A stretch of 64,000 bases of DNA from Thiobacillus sp. (lineage in GTDB: Bacteria > Pseudomonadota > Gammaproteobacteria > Burkholderiales > Thiobacillaceae): assembly GCA_030680405.1 (NCBI GenBank), contig JAUXVT010000024.1, positions 80,895 through 144,894 on the forward strand. Reading direction: 5' to 3'. A model generated the notes under the pieces. The model searched no databases and was not told the DNA's origin. It saw only the letters and a program-made list of their open reading frames with translations. Numbering within the stretch: position 1 is the first letter of the stretch; every line of letters begins with the position of its first letter. Shown here piece by piece: positions 24,866-34,001 of the stretch. Made by a program: the position numbers and the translations under genes.

Positions 24866-25717
24866 GTGCAGGATAAGTATGTCGGTGATGTCGGAGACTT
24901 TGGTAAATATGCTTTGCTCAAGTGCATGCGAGACTTGTCGGGCCTCAGCCTTGGAGTAGTCTGGTATCTGGCGAACCCGGATCACACAGACGCTGAGCAT
25001 CAAGCCAGGGACGGTAAGCACATTGGCTATCTTGGCCTAAAACTCTCAGAGGAGGGTCAAATATTTCAGATCAAACCCAGCAAGGATGGATCGAAGTTAG
25101 AACAACTAGATCGTGCCCTTTACGGGCAGTTGAAATCCATTGTTGAAGGCAAACGCTCTGTTCTGTCCGTCAAGGAAAAGAATGTTCTCGGCGAAGACCT
25201 AGCCTGCTTCGCAGACTGCTTGTCCTGCTCAAAGACAGCCTCGACAAGCGAGCGAAAAGAAAGTCGCCAAAGCTGGTTGAATAAAGCATTGGACAAAATG
25301 AAAAACAGGGGAATCGTGTTTCTGGATCCAGACAACGGGTTAGCCAGCGACAACGATAAGGATGGTGGGAAAGCGACCGACGCCAAATATGTCCTGAGAG
25401 GCGAGTTGGATAAATTCTGGGGAGAAGGTGCGCGCGTCGTCGTCTTGTATCACCACCCCAATCGAAAAGACAAGGATGTGAGCCACGACAAACAGATTGC
25501 CAATCTTGCGGCTCAGATCAAAAACAGACCTGCCTTCAGCAATGCAGCAGTTTTCCCTCTGCGATACCGGCGTGGCACCTCGCGCGTCTATTTCGTGATC
25601 GTGCCACAGCAGGACGCCGAAAAATGGGCAGATCGTCTACACGAATTTGTGACACCCTGGCCATCAAACAAAAAAACGGGCAAAGCTTTCGAGTGCAAGT
25701 TTACTGACAAGAACTAA
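24866..25717 (+). CDS. Orphan low-GC gene, conserved-looking hypothetical protein
   Basis: 283 aa, family not recognised. Motifs that look conserved: GDVGDFGKYALL (7-18), VFLDPDNGLA (151-160), VLYHHPNR (193-200) and RRGTSRVYFVIVP (235-247). The DPDNG after a hydrophobic strand recalls Rossmann-type methyltransferases or nucleases, but the other motifs of those families are missing, so I give no function. The start is a GTG at 24866 with AAAAGGGG upstream. Base composition differs from its neighbours: one 60-base line inside (25081-25140) is 45% G+C against 78% for a line in trpS (26041-26100). No mobility gene is adjacent. Likely transferred. Confidence 0.8.
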   Translation: MQDKYVGDVGDFGKYALLKCMRDLSGLSLGVVWYLANPDHTDAEHQARDGKHIGYLGLKLSEEGQIFQIKPSKDGSKLEQLDRALYGQLKSIVEGKRSVLSVKEKNVLGEDLACFADCLSCSKTASTSERKESRQSWLNKALDKMKNRGIVFLDPDNGLASDNDKDGGKATDAKYVLRGELDKFWGEGARVVVLYHHPNRKDKDVSHDKQIANLAAQIKNRPAFSNAAVFPLRYRRGTSRVYFVIVPQQDAEKWADRLHEFVTPWPSNKKTGKAFECKFTDKN

Positions 25718-25771
25718 GCGTGCTATTTCGGAGATGGTGTACACATCCGAATTGCAAGCTTAAATTCCTTC

Positions 25772-26974
25772 TCAGCCGAACGTCAGCCCCATCGCCTCCC
25801 GCACATCCCGCATCGTATCCCGCGCCAGTTCCTGCGCCTTCTCACAACCGTCGGCGAGGATGTTGCGCACCTGGTCGGGGTTGTCCTCGTAATACGCCGC
25901 GCGCTCGCGGATCGGCGCGAGCTCATCGAGCACGGCGTCAATCACTGGCTGCTTGCATTCGAGGCAGCCGATGCCGGCGCTGGTGCAGCCTGCGGTGACC
26001 CACTGGCGGGTGGTGTCATCCGAATACACCTGGTGGAACTGCCACACCGGGCAGTTGGCCGGGTTGCCGGGGTCGATACGGCGCACGCGCGCGGGGTCGG
26101 TCGGCATGGTGCGGATTTTCTTCGTCACCATCTCCGGGTCTTCTCTCAGGGCAATCATGTTGCCGTAGGACTTGGACATTTTCTGCCCATCCAGCCCCGG
26201 CATCTTGGACGCCTCGGTCAGCAGCGCCTCGGGCTCGGCGAGGATCATCTTGCCGGAGCCTTCCAGATAGCCGAACAGCCTTTCGCGATCGTTCATCGAC
26301 AGGTTCTGCGCGTCGTACAACAGCGCCTTGGCGGACTCCAGCGCCTCGTCGTCGCCCTTTTCCTGATAGGCGGTGCGGCACTCCTCGTACAGCCGGGCCT
26401 TTTTCGAGCCGAGCTTCTTGACTGCAGCGCGCGCCTTGTCCTCGAACCCCGGTTCGCGGCCGTACAGGTGATTGAAGCGGCGGCAGATTTCGCGGGTGAA
26501 TTCGATGTGCGGCACCTGGTCCTCGCCCACCGGCACCAGGTTGGCGCGGTAGATCAGGATGTCGGCGGACTGCAGCAGCGGGTAGCCGAGAAAGCCGTAG
26601 GTCGAGAGGTCCTTTTCGCTGAGCTTTTCCTGCTGGTCCTTGTAGGTGGGCACGCGTTCCAGCCAGCCGAGCGGCGTCATCATCGACAGCAGCAGATGCA
26701 GCTCGGCGTGTTCGATCACGCGCGACTGCACGAACAGCGTGGCCTGCGCCGGATCGACACCCGCGGCGAGCCAGTCGATTACCATGTCGCGCACATTCTC
26801 TTCGATCATTTGCGGCGTGTCGTAGTGCGTGGTCAGCGCGTGCCAGTCGGCGACGAAAAACAGGCACTGGTATTCGTTCTGCAGGCGCAGCCAGTTTTTC
26901 AGGACGCCGTGGTAATGGCCAAGATGCAAACGCCCGGTGGGACGCATGCCGGAAAGAACACGATCGGAGTACAT
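25772..26974 (-). CDS. trpS: Tryptophanyl-tRNA synthetase
   Basis: 400 aa class I synthetase. The HIGH-type motif is GRLHLGH (about 14-20) and KMSKS lies in DGQKMSKSYGN (about 263). The protein is longer than the common 330-aa form, with an inserted segment around 190-245 and a cysteine pair (CLECKQP) near 345, typical of the longer TrpRS type in betaproteobacteria. ATG at 26974. Repeat-rich 38-base gap to the upstream gene. Confidence 0.96.
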   Translation of the reverse strand: MYSDRVLSGMRPTGRLHLGHYHGVLKNWLRLQNEYQCLFFVADWHALTTHYDTPQMIEENVRDMVIDWLAAGVDPAQATLFVQSRVIEHAELHLLLSMMTPLGWLERVPTYKDQQEKLSEKDLSTYGFLGYPLLQSADILIYRANLVPVGEDQVPHIEFTREICRRFNHLYGREPGFEDKARAAVKKLGSKKARLYEECRTAYQEKGDDEALESAKALLYDAQNLSMNDRERLFGYLEGSGKMILAEPEALLTEASKMPGLDGQKMSKSYGNMIALREDPEMVTKKIRTMPTDPARVRRIDPGNPANCPVWQFHQVYSDDTTRQWVTAGCTSAGIGCLECKQPVIDAVLDELAPIRERAAYYEDNPDQVRNILADGCEKAQELARDTMRDVREAMGLTFG

Positions 26975-27012
26975 GGTTGGGAGCTAGGAGCCAGGAATGG
27001 GGAGCGAGGGAG
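26975..27012. repeat. Degenerate heptanucleotide array (GGAGCYA type)
   Basis: The complete gap between the site-2 protease gene and trpS is built of 7-base units GGAGCTA / GGAGCCA / GGAATGG / GGAGCGA. It is a second unit type, different from the CCTGAAT arrays. Confidence 0.5.
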
Positions 27013-27717
27013 TTAGGACAGCACGACCTGGATCAGGCCGATCAGCTGTCCGGGTTCGAGGCCGGTGACGAGCGCAATGAGGCCAATGAACAGGCTGATG
27101 AGCGGCCACAGGATGATGCCGAGGATGCCGGTGAACATGAGGCCGAGCAGTATGAACAGGCCGTAGGGCTCCAGGCGCGCGAACTGCATGGCCTGCTTCA
27201 CCGGCAGCAGGCTGACAGCGATGCGGCCGCCGTCGAGCGGTGGCAGCGGGATGAGGTTGAGGGCCATCAGAATGACATTGATGAACACCCCTGCGGCGCC
27301 CATCAGCATCAGCGGCGCGCCGGCAAAGCCGCTGCCGAGCGCGTGACCCAGCTGAATCATCAGCGCCCAGAACACCGCCATGACGAAATTTATGCCGGGG
27401 CCGGCGGCGGCCACCCACAGCATGTCCTGCTTGGGACGGCGCAGGCGGGCAAAGTTGACTGGCACCGGCTTGGCCCAGCCGAACAGGATGGCGCCGCCGC
27501 CCAGCAGCTTGCTGGTCAGCAGGATCACCAGCGGCACCAGGATGGTTCCCACCGGGTCGATGTGCTTGAGCGGGTTGAGCGTAATGCGGCCCTGCAAAGC
27601 CGCCGTCATGTCGCCGAAGTAGCGCGCCACGTAACCGTGGGCGGCTTCGTGCAGGGTGATGGCAAAGATCACCGGCAACGCAAACACCGCAATTTTCTGG
27701 ATCAGGGAGAGTTCCAT
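27013..27717 (-). CDS. Site-2 protease family zinc metalloprotease
   Basis: 234-aa integral membrane protease of the M50/S2P group. The zinc motif HEAAH (23-27) lies in the first helices and the second site LNLIPLPPLDGG is at about 154-165, with five or six membrane helices in all. No PDZ domain. The gene is upstream of trpS and starts six bases after the preceding TGA, within a minus-strand unit of PHP phosphoesterase, YciO/Sua5 protein, protease and trpS, a common proteobacterial order. Confidence 0.93.
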   Translation of the reverse strand: MELSLIQKIAVFALPVIFAITLHEAAHGYVARYFGDMTAALQGRITLNPLKHIDPVGTILVPLVILLTSKLLGGGAILFGWAKPVPVNFARLRRPKQDMLWVAAAGPGINFVMAVFWALMIQLGHALGSGFAGAPLMLMGAAGVFINVILMALNLIPLPPLDGGRIAVSLLPVKQAMQFARLEPYGLFILLGLMFTGILGIILWPLISLFIGLIALVTGLEPGQLIGLIQVVLS

Positions 27718-27723
27718 GCGGGC

Positions 27724-28347
27724 TCAGGACTCGAAGTCCGAGGTGTCACCCTTGCCAAAACGCAGCACGGCAGGCGTGTCGGTGGTCAGATCGACCACGG
27801 TGGTCGGGGTGAGACCGCACGCGCCGCCATCAATGACGAGATCGACCAAATGCTCCAGCCGTTCGCGAATTTCCCACGGCTCGGTCAGCGGCACGTCTTC
27901 GCCATGCAGCAGCAGCGTGGACGACAGGATGGGCTCGCCCAGTTCGGCCAGCAGCGCCTGCACGATCGGATGCGCGGGAACCCTCAATCCGATGGTGTCG
28001 TGCTTCTTGTGCAACAGTCGCTTCGGCACTTCGCGGGTGCCGCGCAGGATGAAGGTGTAGGCGCCCGGGGTGTGCGCCTTCAAAAAACGGAACTGGGTGT
28101 TGTCCACCTGGGCGTAGCGACCGAGTTCGGACAGGTCGCTGCAGATCAGCGTGAGATCGTGCCCGCTGTCAAGCCCGCGCACCGACAACAGCCGCATCGC
28201 CGCTTCCTTGTCCCCGATGTGGCAGCCCAGCGCATAGCACGAGTCGGTGGGATAGACGATCACGCCGCCGCGCTTGAGGATATCCACCGCCTGCTGAATC
28301 AGGCGGGGCTGAGGGTTGTCGGAATGGATATTGAAAAATTGCGCCAT
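27724..28347 (-). CDS. Sua5/YciO/YrdC family protein (L-threonylcarbamoyladenylate synthase-like)
   Basis: 207 aa, single Sua5/YrdC domain: GGVIVYPTDSCYALGC (27-42) and the nucleotide-binding part SSTLLLHGEDVPLTEP about 144. It matches the YciO branch that neighbours the PHP gene yciV and trpS, rather than TsaC proper. A role in t6A formation is uncertain for this branch. ATG at 28347; 25 bases after the PHP gene stop. Confidence 0.9.
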   Translation of the reverse strand: MAQFFNIHSDNPQPRLIQQAVDILKRGGVIVYPTDSCYALGCHIGDKEAAMRLLSVRGLDSGHDLTLICSDLSELGRYAQVDNTQFRFLKAHTPGAYTFILRGTREVPKRLLHKKHDTIGLRVPAHPIVQALLAELGEPILSSTLLLHGEDVPLTEPWEIRERLEHLVDLVIDGGACGLTPTTVVDLTTDTPAVLRFGKGDTSDFES

Positions 28348-28372
28348 AAAATGAAAGCTTGAATATAAGGGC

Positions 28373-29236
28373 TCAGGCCATGGAAGGAGAAAAATGGGCT
28401 GCCAGTTCCGGCCAGCCCTGCCATACCGGCTGGCAGTAATGCGGCAGCGCAGGCAGGCGGCCAATATCGATGCCTTCGCCCGGCGCATGGAAGTCCGCCC
28501 CGCGCGAGGCCTTGAGACTGAACGCGCGCGCCAGGTCGGCAAACTTGCCGTACTCGGAAGGATGATGGCTGCCGGTGATGACCTCGATGCCCTCGCCGCT
28601 CAGCGCGCGGAAGGCGTCCAGCAGCAGGTGCAGCTCGCGCGCGGTGAAGGCATAGCGCCCGGGGTGCGCGATCACGGCTATGCCGCCGCTGGCGCGGATC
28701 CAGCCGACGGCGTTTTCCAGCGAGGTCCATTCGTGCTCGACGTAGCCGGGGTTGCCGCGCGTGAGAAAACGCTTGAATGTGGTGCGCATGTCGGGCGCGT
28801 GGCCCTGCGCCACCAGCCAGCGCGCAAAATGCGTGCGCCCCACCATTTGCTTGTTGGCGGCATGGCTGGTGGCGCCTTCATAGGCGCCGTCGATGCCGGA
28901 TTGCGCCAGATCCACGCCCATGCGTTGCGCACGTTCGATGCGCCCGAGACGGATGCGGTGCAGGCCCGCGGCCAGTTCGGGGTGCGTGGGGTCGATGCGC
29001 AGGCCGACAATATGCACAGTCTGTCCGCCCCAGCTCACCGAGATTTCGACGCCCGCAATCAGCGTCAGCCCTGCGTCATCCGCTGCCGCCTGCGCAGCGG
29101 CGATCCCCGACACGTCATCGTGGTCGGTCAGCGCGAGCGCGTGCACGCCGTTGGCCGCCGCGCGCGCAACCACCTCGGCGGGCGGCAATATGCCGTCAGA
29201 CACATTGGAATGGCAATGCAGATCGATATTGAGCAT
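28373..29236 (-). CDS. PHP-domain 3',5'-nucleoside bisphosphate phosphatase / RNase AM (YciV type)
   Basis: 287 aa. The PHP metal motifs are complete: DLHCHSNVSDG (5-15), ALTDHDD (36-42), Glu in AGVEIS (about 62), IAHPGRY (about 190), GSHH (about 220) and a terminal GADFHAP (about 253). E. coli YciV trims 5' ends of rRNAs and hydrolyses pAp-like nucleotides. First gene of the minus-strand unit; divergent from yciB. Confidence 0.92.
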   Translation of the reverse strand: MLNIDLHCHSNVSDGILPPAEVVARAAANGVHALALTDHDDVSGIAAAQAAADDAGLTLIAGVEISVSWGGQTVHIVGLRIDPTHPELAAGLHRIRLGRIERAQRMGVDLAQSGIDGAYEGATSHAANKQMVGRTHFARWLVAQGHAPDMRTTFKRFLTRGNPGYVEHEWTSLENAVGWIRASGGIAVIAHPGRYAFTARELHLLLDAFRALSGEGIEVITGSHHPSEYGKFADLARAFSLKASRGADFHAPGEGIDIGRLPALPHYCQPVWQGWPELAAHFSPSMA

Positions 29237-29358
29237 CGATGGTCAGGATCAGGCGACCAAGGCCAAAAGCGCTTGGTCAGGAGGGAGAATCATAGCAAAA
29301 TAAGCGGTCACCCGAATTACAGTGGGCTTCCCTGCGCCACCCCGATGAAAAAAGCATC

Positions 29359-29985
29359 ATGAAAAAACTGCTGTTCGATCTTTTTCCCATCATCGTCTTT
29401 TTCATCGCCTACAAAATAGGCGATGCCAATGCCGAAGCCACGCGCACCTTCATGGCCAGTCTCGGCTTGGCGTTGGGCGCGGGCGAGAAACCCGGCATTT
29501 ACCTCGCCACCCTGGTCGCCATCGTCGCCAGCTTCGCGCAGATCGGTTGGGTCAAGCTGCGCGGGGACAAGGTCGAGATCATGCTGTGGGTTAGCCTCGG
29601 CATCATCGTGGTGTTCGGCGGTGCCACCCTGTGGCTGCACGACGAGAGCTTCATCAAGTGGAAGCCGACCGTGCTGTACTGGATTTTTGCGGCCATCATT
29701 TTTGGCGCCGCCGCACTTGGCCGTAACGTGATCCGCAGCCTAATGGGCGCGCAGATGGAACTTCCCGGCCCCGCCTGGAGTCGGTTGAATGCGAGTTGGG
29801 GTGGTTTTTTTGCCTTCATGGGGGTTGCAAATCTGTTTGTCGCCTTCAACTTCTCGACTGACGCCTGGGTTAACTTCAAGCTGTTCGGCAGCTTGGGGCT
29901 GATGCTGTTGTTTGTGATCGGTCAGAGCATGATGCTGACCCGGTATCTGGATAAAGCCGATCTGGAAAAGGAAGAAAAGCAATAA
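29359..29985 (+). CDS. yciB: Inner membrane-spanning septation protein A (YciB)
   Basis: 208 aa, five to six membrane helices, begins [19 protein letters not shown] as in the IspZ/YciB family. In enterics it helps envelope and septum formation. The N-terminal hexapeptide code ATGAAAAAA is nearly duplicated 13 bases upstream (29346) in a frame that stops after four codons. The stop codon overlaps the next ATG by one base (TAATG). Confidence 0.92.
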   Translation: MKKLLFDLFPIIVFFIAYKIGDANAEATRTFMASLGLALGAGEKPGIYLATLVAIVASFAQIGWVKLRGDKVEIMLWVSLGIIVVFGGATLWLHDESFIKWKPTVLYWIFAAIIFGAAALGRNVIRSLMGAQMELPGPAWSRLNASWGGFFAFMGVANLFVAFNFSTDAWVNFKLFGSLGLMLLFVIGQSMMLTRYLDKADLEKEEKQ

Positions 29986-30287
29986 TGTTCTACGCCATCG
30001 TCGGGCAGGATGTGCCCGACAGCCTGAATCAGCGGCTCACCGCCCGCCCCGCGCACCTTGATCGTCTGCACGCCCTGCAGCAGGCCGGGCATTTGCTGTT
30101 GGCCGGCCCCTTTCCCGTCATCGACAGCAACGACCCCGGCACCGCAGGGTTTTCCGGCAGCCTGATCGTCGCCGAATTCGAAACGCTTACCGACGCGCAG
30201 ACGTGGGCGGATGCCGATCCCTACGTGGCGGCCGGCGTGTATGCCGGCGTCAGCGTCAAACCCTTCAAGAAAGTATTTCCTGCATGA
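29985..30287 (+). CDS. YciI-like protein
   Basis: 100 aa, small dimeric ferredoxin-like domain of the YciI family ([34 protein letters not shown]). The conserved His of the pair is in RPAHLDRL (His24) and the Asp in DADPY. Biochemical role unsettled for the family. It is translationally coupled to yciB before it and bolA after it (ATGA overlap). Confidence 0.9.
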   Translation: MFYAIVGQDVPDSLNQRLTARPAHLDRLHALQQAGHLLLAGPFPVIDSNDPGTAGFSGSLIVAEFETLTDAQTWADADPYVAAGVYAGVSVKPFKKVFPA

Positions 30288-30547
30288 GCACGGCCGATCT
30301 GATCCGCCAGCGCCTCGCCGCGCTGGAACCCGAAACCTACACTCTGGAAGACGAAAGCGCCCAACACAAGGGCCATGCCGGTGCCGCCTCGGGCGGCGGG
30401 CATTTCCGCCTGACCCTGGTATCGCCCAAATTCCGCAACCTCTCCACCCTCGCTCGTCACCGGCTGGTGTACGAAGCCATGGGCGAGCTTATGCAACGCG
30501 AAATCCACGCGCTGTCGATCACTGCCTTAACCCCCGAAGAACTTTAA
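30284..30547 (+). CDS. bolA: BolA family protein
   Basis: 87 aa. The class II KH-like fold with the conserved [13 protein letters not shown] (about 59-71) and a final [13 protein letters not shown]. BolA proteins work with monothiol glutaredoxins in iron-sulfur trafficking or as regulators. The ATG overlaps the YciI stop. It precedes a PpiC-type isomerase by 11 bases. Confidence 0.92.
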   Translation: MSTADLIRQRLAALEPETYTLEDESAQHKGHAGAASGGGHFRLTLVSPKFRNLSTLARHRLVYEAMGELMQREIHALSITALTPEEL

Positions 30548-30558
30548 AAGGAATCCAC

Positions 30559-31374
30559 ATGCGTCTTGCCCTTCTCCCCACCCTGATCCTGCTGGCCCTC
30601 ACCCCGCTGGCGCAAGCACAGACCCCTGCCCCTGCTGCGGCCACCCCTGCAGTTGACGCCAGCAAGCCGTTGGCCGTGGTCAACGGCAAGGAAATCCCCG
30701 CCTTGTATGGCGAACTGGTCAAACGAGAAATGGCCCAGGGCCAGCCCGATTCCCCGCAGCTCGACGCGCGTGTGCGCGAGTCGCTGATCAATCTGGAACT
30801 GCTGTCGCGCGCCGCCCTGGACAAGGGGCTCGACAAGGAGCCGCATCTGGCCGCCGCGCTGGATATCCGTCGCAGGGATCAGTTGGCCAAGGCCTATCTG
30901 GAAGACTACGTCAAAGCCCACCCGATAACCGACGCAGAAATCCAGGCCACGTATGACAAGGCCAAAGCGGGTCCCATCGAGCCGGAATACCGCGCACGCC
31001 ATATTCTGGTAAAAACCGAAGCCGAGGCGAAAAAGATCATTGCCGACCTCGGCAAGAAGGCCAAATTTGAGGACCTGGCGAAAAAGCATTCCCAGGACCC
31101 CGGCTCTGCCAAAAACGGCGGGGCGCTTGACTGGTCCAATCGGGGTGCGTTCGTGAAAGAATTCTCAGACGCCATGGCCAGCCTGAAAAAAGGCGAAACC
31201 ACCAAAACGCCGGTAAAGACACAGTTCGGCTACCACGTCATCCGCCTCGACGAAACGCGCCAGCCGCAGTTGCCGCCGCTGGATTCCGTGCGCGGCGAAA
31301 TCGTCAAGCAATTGCAGCAACTGCGCATCCGCGACGCCATCGCGGCAACGCGTGCCGGTGCAAAAATCGAATAA
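30559..31374 (+). CDS. Periplasmic peptidyl-prolyl isomerase (parvulin, PpiC/SurA type)
   Basis: 271 aa: signal peptide (1-21, ending AQAQ), a helical SurA-like N-terminal part, and one parvulin domain (about 145-240) with [17 protein letters not shown] and [19 protein letters not shown]. Helps outer-membrane proteins fold. AAAAGGA precedes the ATG. The last gene of the yciB-yciI-bolA unit; a hairpin follows before hfq. Confidence 0.92.
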   Translation: MRLALLPTLILLALTPLAQAQTPAPAAATPAVDASKPLAVVNGKEIPALYGELVKREMAQGQPDSPQLDARVRESLINLELLSRAALDKGLDKEPHLAAALDIRRRDQLAKAYLEDYVKAHPITDAEIQATYDKAKAGPIEPEYRARHILVKTEAEAKKIIADLGKKAKFEDLAKKHSQDPGSAKNGGALDWSNRGAFVKEFSDAMASLKKGETTKTPVKTQFGYHVIRLDETRQPQLPPLDSVRGEIVKQLQQLRIRDAIAATRAGAKIE

Positions 31375-31394
31375 TCAGCTAATAACAATAGTTA

Positions 31395-31416
31395 AGCGGG
31401 GCATCGCCCCGCTTTC
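31395..31416 (+). terminator. Hairpin between ppiC-type gene and hfq
   Basis: Nine-base perfect stem (AAGCGGGGC with GCCCCGCTT), three-base loop, followed by only three T. Weak intrinsic terminator or attenuator; transcription into hfq may partly continue. Confidence 0.6.
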
Positions 31417-31435
31417 ACTTGACAGGAAGCCAAAC

Positions 31436-31678
31436 ATGGCCAAAGAACATAATCAACTGCAAGATGTTTTCCTCAACACGCTGCGGAAGGAACGCATTCC
31501 GGTGTCGGTATTTCTCGTCAACGGCATCAAGCTGATGGGGCGGATCGAATCGTTCGACCAGTTTGTGGTGCTGCTGAAAGGCCAGGATCAGGCCGCGCAG
31601 ATGATCTTCAAGCACGCCATCTCGACCATTTCGCCCTCGCGCGAAGTGGTGCTGCCGCCCCGCGAAGCCGAGGCTTAA
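31436..31678 (+). CDS. hfq: Hfq family RNA chaperone, atypical (possible second Hfq)
   Basis: 80 aa Sm-like protein: [41 protein letters not shown] then an Sm2 segment [12 protein letters not shown]. The loop between them (GQDQAAQM) is two residues longer than in standard Hfq, where NTVSQM is usual, and the YKHAIS motif reads FKHAIS. In betaproteobacteria the main hfq lies in the engA-hfq-hflX cluster; here the neighbours are a PpiC-type gene and a glycosyltransferase. It may therefore be a second Hfq, as known in Burkholderia. GGAAGC precedes the ATG. Confidence 0.85.
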   Translation: MAKEHNQLQDVFLNTLRKERIPVSVFLVNGIKLMGRIESFDQFVVLLKGQDQAAQMIFKHAISTISPSREVVLPPREAEA

Positions 31679-31684
31679 GCCCCG

Positions 31685-33289
31685 CTACTCAACGTGCGCG
31701 GCCAGCAGTCTGGCCGCTGTCCGCGCGTCCACCAGAACGGCCGCGCCCCCGCGGTACGCCTGCTTGTGGCGGGCTGGAATCGCGTCCAGGCTCTGCCTGT
31801 CTTTCAGATATATCACCGCATATCCTTCGGGATGCACGGCCAGCCAGCGCGTCAGTTCAGCACCCTGCAGTTCGACCAGCGGCGCCTCCAGCCGGCCCAG
31901 AAACTGATATTGCGCGTGGTACTTCGCGGCATTCGCCACCGGCAGTCCTTGTGCCTGAACCTGTCTGATCGCCTGTGCCATCGGCTTGATGTCATAGAGG
32001 GGGTCGATCGATTGCGAGGCGGCCAGCTGCACCAATATCAGTGTAACGGCCCCTAACACCCCCAACGTCAGTACTGGCTGCACGCCACGCCGACCGGCCA
32101 CCCAGGCCGCCAGTGCCAGCAGCACCAGCAGCACCCCCGGCCAGACCGGCGGCAGCGCTACGACCTTATCGTGCAGCCCAGCAATCTGCCCGCTGGCCGC
32201 CAGAATCAGTGCCACCCCCAACGCCATTGCCAGCAACGCCGGTAGACTCACGCGTGAACTCGAACGGTCTGCCAGCACGCGCGCAGTCAGCAGCGCAAAC
32301 GCCGGAAACAAGGGCACCAGATAATGCGGCTGCTTGCCGCTGATAAAGGAAAACGCGATAAACACCGGCAGCATCCAGGCCAGGCAAAAGCGCGTGCCGC
32401 GATCCAGCCCGGCACGCCGGTGATGCACCAGCGCCTGCCAAAATCCCGGCCAGACAAACCAGGGAAACAGCAGCAACGGCAGCAGCGGCAGATACCACCA
32501 GAACGGCCGCCGGTGGGCAAAGGACTCAACCATGCGGTCGGCGGTCTGCCCCCAGAAAATCGCATTGCGATAGGCCTCCCCCCCCGCCATGCCGGCCGGA
32601 ATTGCCCACATCAGGGCGATCGCTGCGCCGAGCAGCACCGCCAGCCCCAACCCAGCGAACCAGCGGCCCCAACGCATGCCCGGATTCCACCACGGCGCCA
32701 GCACGGTTATCGGCAACAGGTTTAGCAGGATGACCGGCCCCTTGGTCAACACGCCGAGCCCAATCGCGATGCCCAGCATAACGAAGCCGCGGCGCTTGCC
32801 GTTGGCGGCACTCAGTACGCCGTGCATGCCGAACAGCACCCAGAACGCCAGCATCACGTCGAACATGACCGCGGTGGAAAAGACGATCCACAACAGCGAA
32901 CTTACCAGCATCAGCGCGGCCCGCCCGCCGAGGCCGGCATGCTGCGGCCACAGGCGGCGAGCGAGCAAATAGGTCAACACCAGTCCACCCGCCGAGAACA
33001 GCGGCAGCACCAGTCGCGGCCACCAGTCGTTGACGCCAAACAGCGCCCAGCCCGCGTGGAACATCCAGAACATGAAAGGCGGCTTGTGGCTGTAGGGTTC
33101 GCCGTTCTTGAACGGCACCAGAAAATCGCCGCGCAGCCACATTTCCCACGCCGCGCTGACGTAACGCGTTTCGTCGATCGGCGTCAGTGGCCGCGTCAGC
33201 AGCGCCACCGCGGTCAACGCCACCAGCAGCAGCAGGCTCAACAGCAACAGGCCACGCCCGGAGGAATCAGGACTTTGTTGTAGGTTCAT
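31685..33289 (-). CDS. ArnT-type glycosyltransferase family 39 membrane protein
   Basis: 534 aa with about twelve membrane helices and the periplasmic DET motif (PIDETRYVSAAWEMW, about 36-50) plus YSHKPPFMFW (about 65-74), typical of PMT/ArnT transferases that move a sugar from a polyprenyl lipid to lipid A or another acceptor. The acceptor is not readable from sequence. ATG at 33289, overlapping the end of the DedA-type gene by 23 bases. Forms a unit with that gene and a GT2 glycosyltransferase, matching lipid A modification clusters. Confidence 0.88.
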   Translation of the reverse strand: MNLQQSPDSSGRGLLLLSLLLLVALTAVALLTRPLTPIDETRYVSAAWEMWLRGDFLVPFKNGEPYSHKPPFMFWMFHAGWALFGVNDWWPRLVLPLFSAGGLVLTYLLARRLWPQHAGLGGRAALMLVSSLLWIVFSTAVMFDVMLAFWVLFGMHGVLSAANGKRRGFVMLGIAIGLGVLTKGPVILLNLLPITVLAPWWNPGMRWGRWFAGLGLAVLLGAAIALMWAIPAGMAGGEAYRNAIFWGQTADRMVESFAHRRPFWWYLPLLPLLLFPWFVWPGFWQALVHHRRAGLDRGTRFCLAWMLPVFIAFSFISGKQPHYLVPLFPAFALLTARVLADRSSSRVSLPALLAMALGVALILAASGQIAGLHDKVVALPPVWPGVLLVLLALAAWVAGRRGVQPVLTLGVLGAVTLILVQLAASQSIDPLYDIKPMAQAIRQVQAQGLPVANAAKYHAQYQFLGRLEAPLVELQGAELTRWLAVHPEGYAVIYLKDRQSLDAIPARHKQAYRGGAAVLVDARTAARLLAAHVE

Positions 33290-33986
33290 GGGGTGAAGGT
33301 TCTGCTTCGTCCAGTGCGGCATCGATCTGATCGTCGAGGCTCTGGCCATGCCGGAAATGGCGGTAAAGATAAGCCCCCAACGCCCCCGAGATCAGGAACA
33401 GGCCGATGGCCAGCGCGAGTTTCAAGGCGGGCGCGATATGAACGCCGCTACCGACCAGCGCGAATACCAAGGTCTGCGGCAGGTAGCCGAGCAAGGTGCC
33501 GGAGAAAAAATGCTTGGAGCGGATGCTGGAAATGCCCGCGGCCAGATTGGTCAGCAGATTGCTGCCCACCGGCAACAGACGGATCAGCACCGTCATGGAA
33601 AAGGGATGGTCGTGAATGAAGTGGTCGAACCGCCCAGCGCGCTCGCCCAGCCGCGCGCGCAGCAGGCCTTTTCCAAAGAAGCGCGCATAGGCAAAGCTCA
33701 ACATGCAGCCCAGCAACGCGGCCAGCACGCCGAGCAACGTGCCCAGCCCGACGCTGAAGGCATAGCCGCCGAGAAAGGCGATGATCTGGCGCGGCAGGCC
33801 GATAGCGGTGAACAGCCCGCCCATCAGCAGAAACAGCAACGCGCCATTGACGCCGTGGCCGCGCACCCGCGCATCGATCCAGGCCTCGTTGACGCTGTTG
33901 CCCAGATCGCTGGTGTTGAACAGATAGCCCAGCAAGGCCAGGCTCAGCATCAGCGCCAGGCCCTTGAGGATGACGCGCACTTTCAT
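33267..33986 (-). CDS. TVP38/TMEM64 (VTT domain) membrane protein
   Basis: 239 aa with about six membrane helices. The conserved VTT segment is GLPRQIIAFLGGYAFSVGLGTLLG (about 63-86) and the RLLPVGSNLLTNLAAGISSI motif at about 138-157. Related to DedA-type proteins involved in lipid scrambling or undecaprenyl phosphate recycling. ATG at 33986. Between the GT2 gene and the GT39 gene on the same strand, overlapping the latter. Confidence 0.88.
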   Translation of the reverse strand: MKVRVILKGLALMLSLALLGYLFNTSDLGNSVNEAWIDARVRGHGVNGALLFLLMGGLFTAIGLPRQIIAFLGGYAFSVGLGTLLGVLAALLGCMLSFAYARFFGKGLLRARLGERAGRFDHFIHDHPFSMTVLIRLLPVGSNLLTNLAAGISSIRSKHFFSGTLLGYLPQTLVFALVGSGVHIAPALKLALAIGLFLISGALGAYLYRHFRHGQSLDDQIDAALDEAEPSPHEPTTKS

Positions 33987-34001
33987 TCAGGCCGCATTCG
34001 T

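Noticed and set aside
26975..27012. CRISPR-like array of short units
   Set aside because: Units are 7 bases with no spacers; no cas genes in the window.
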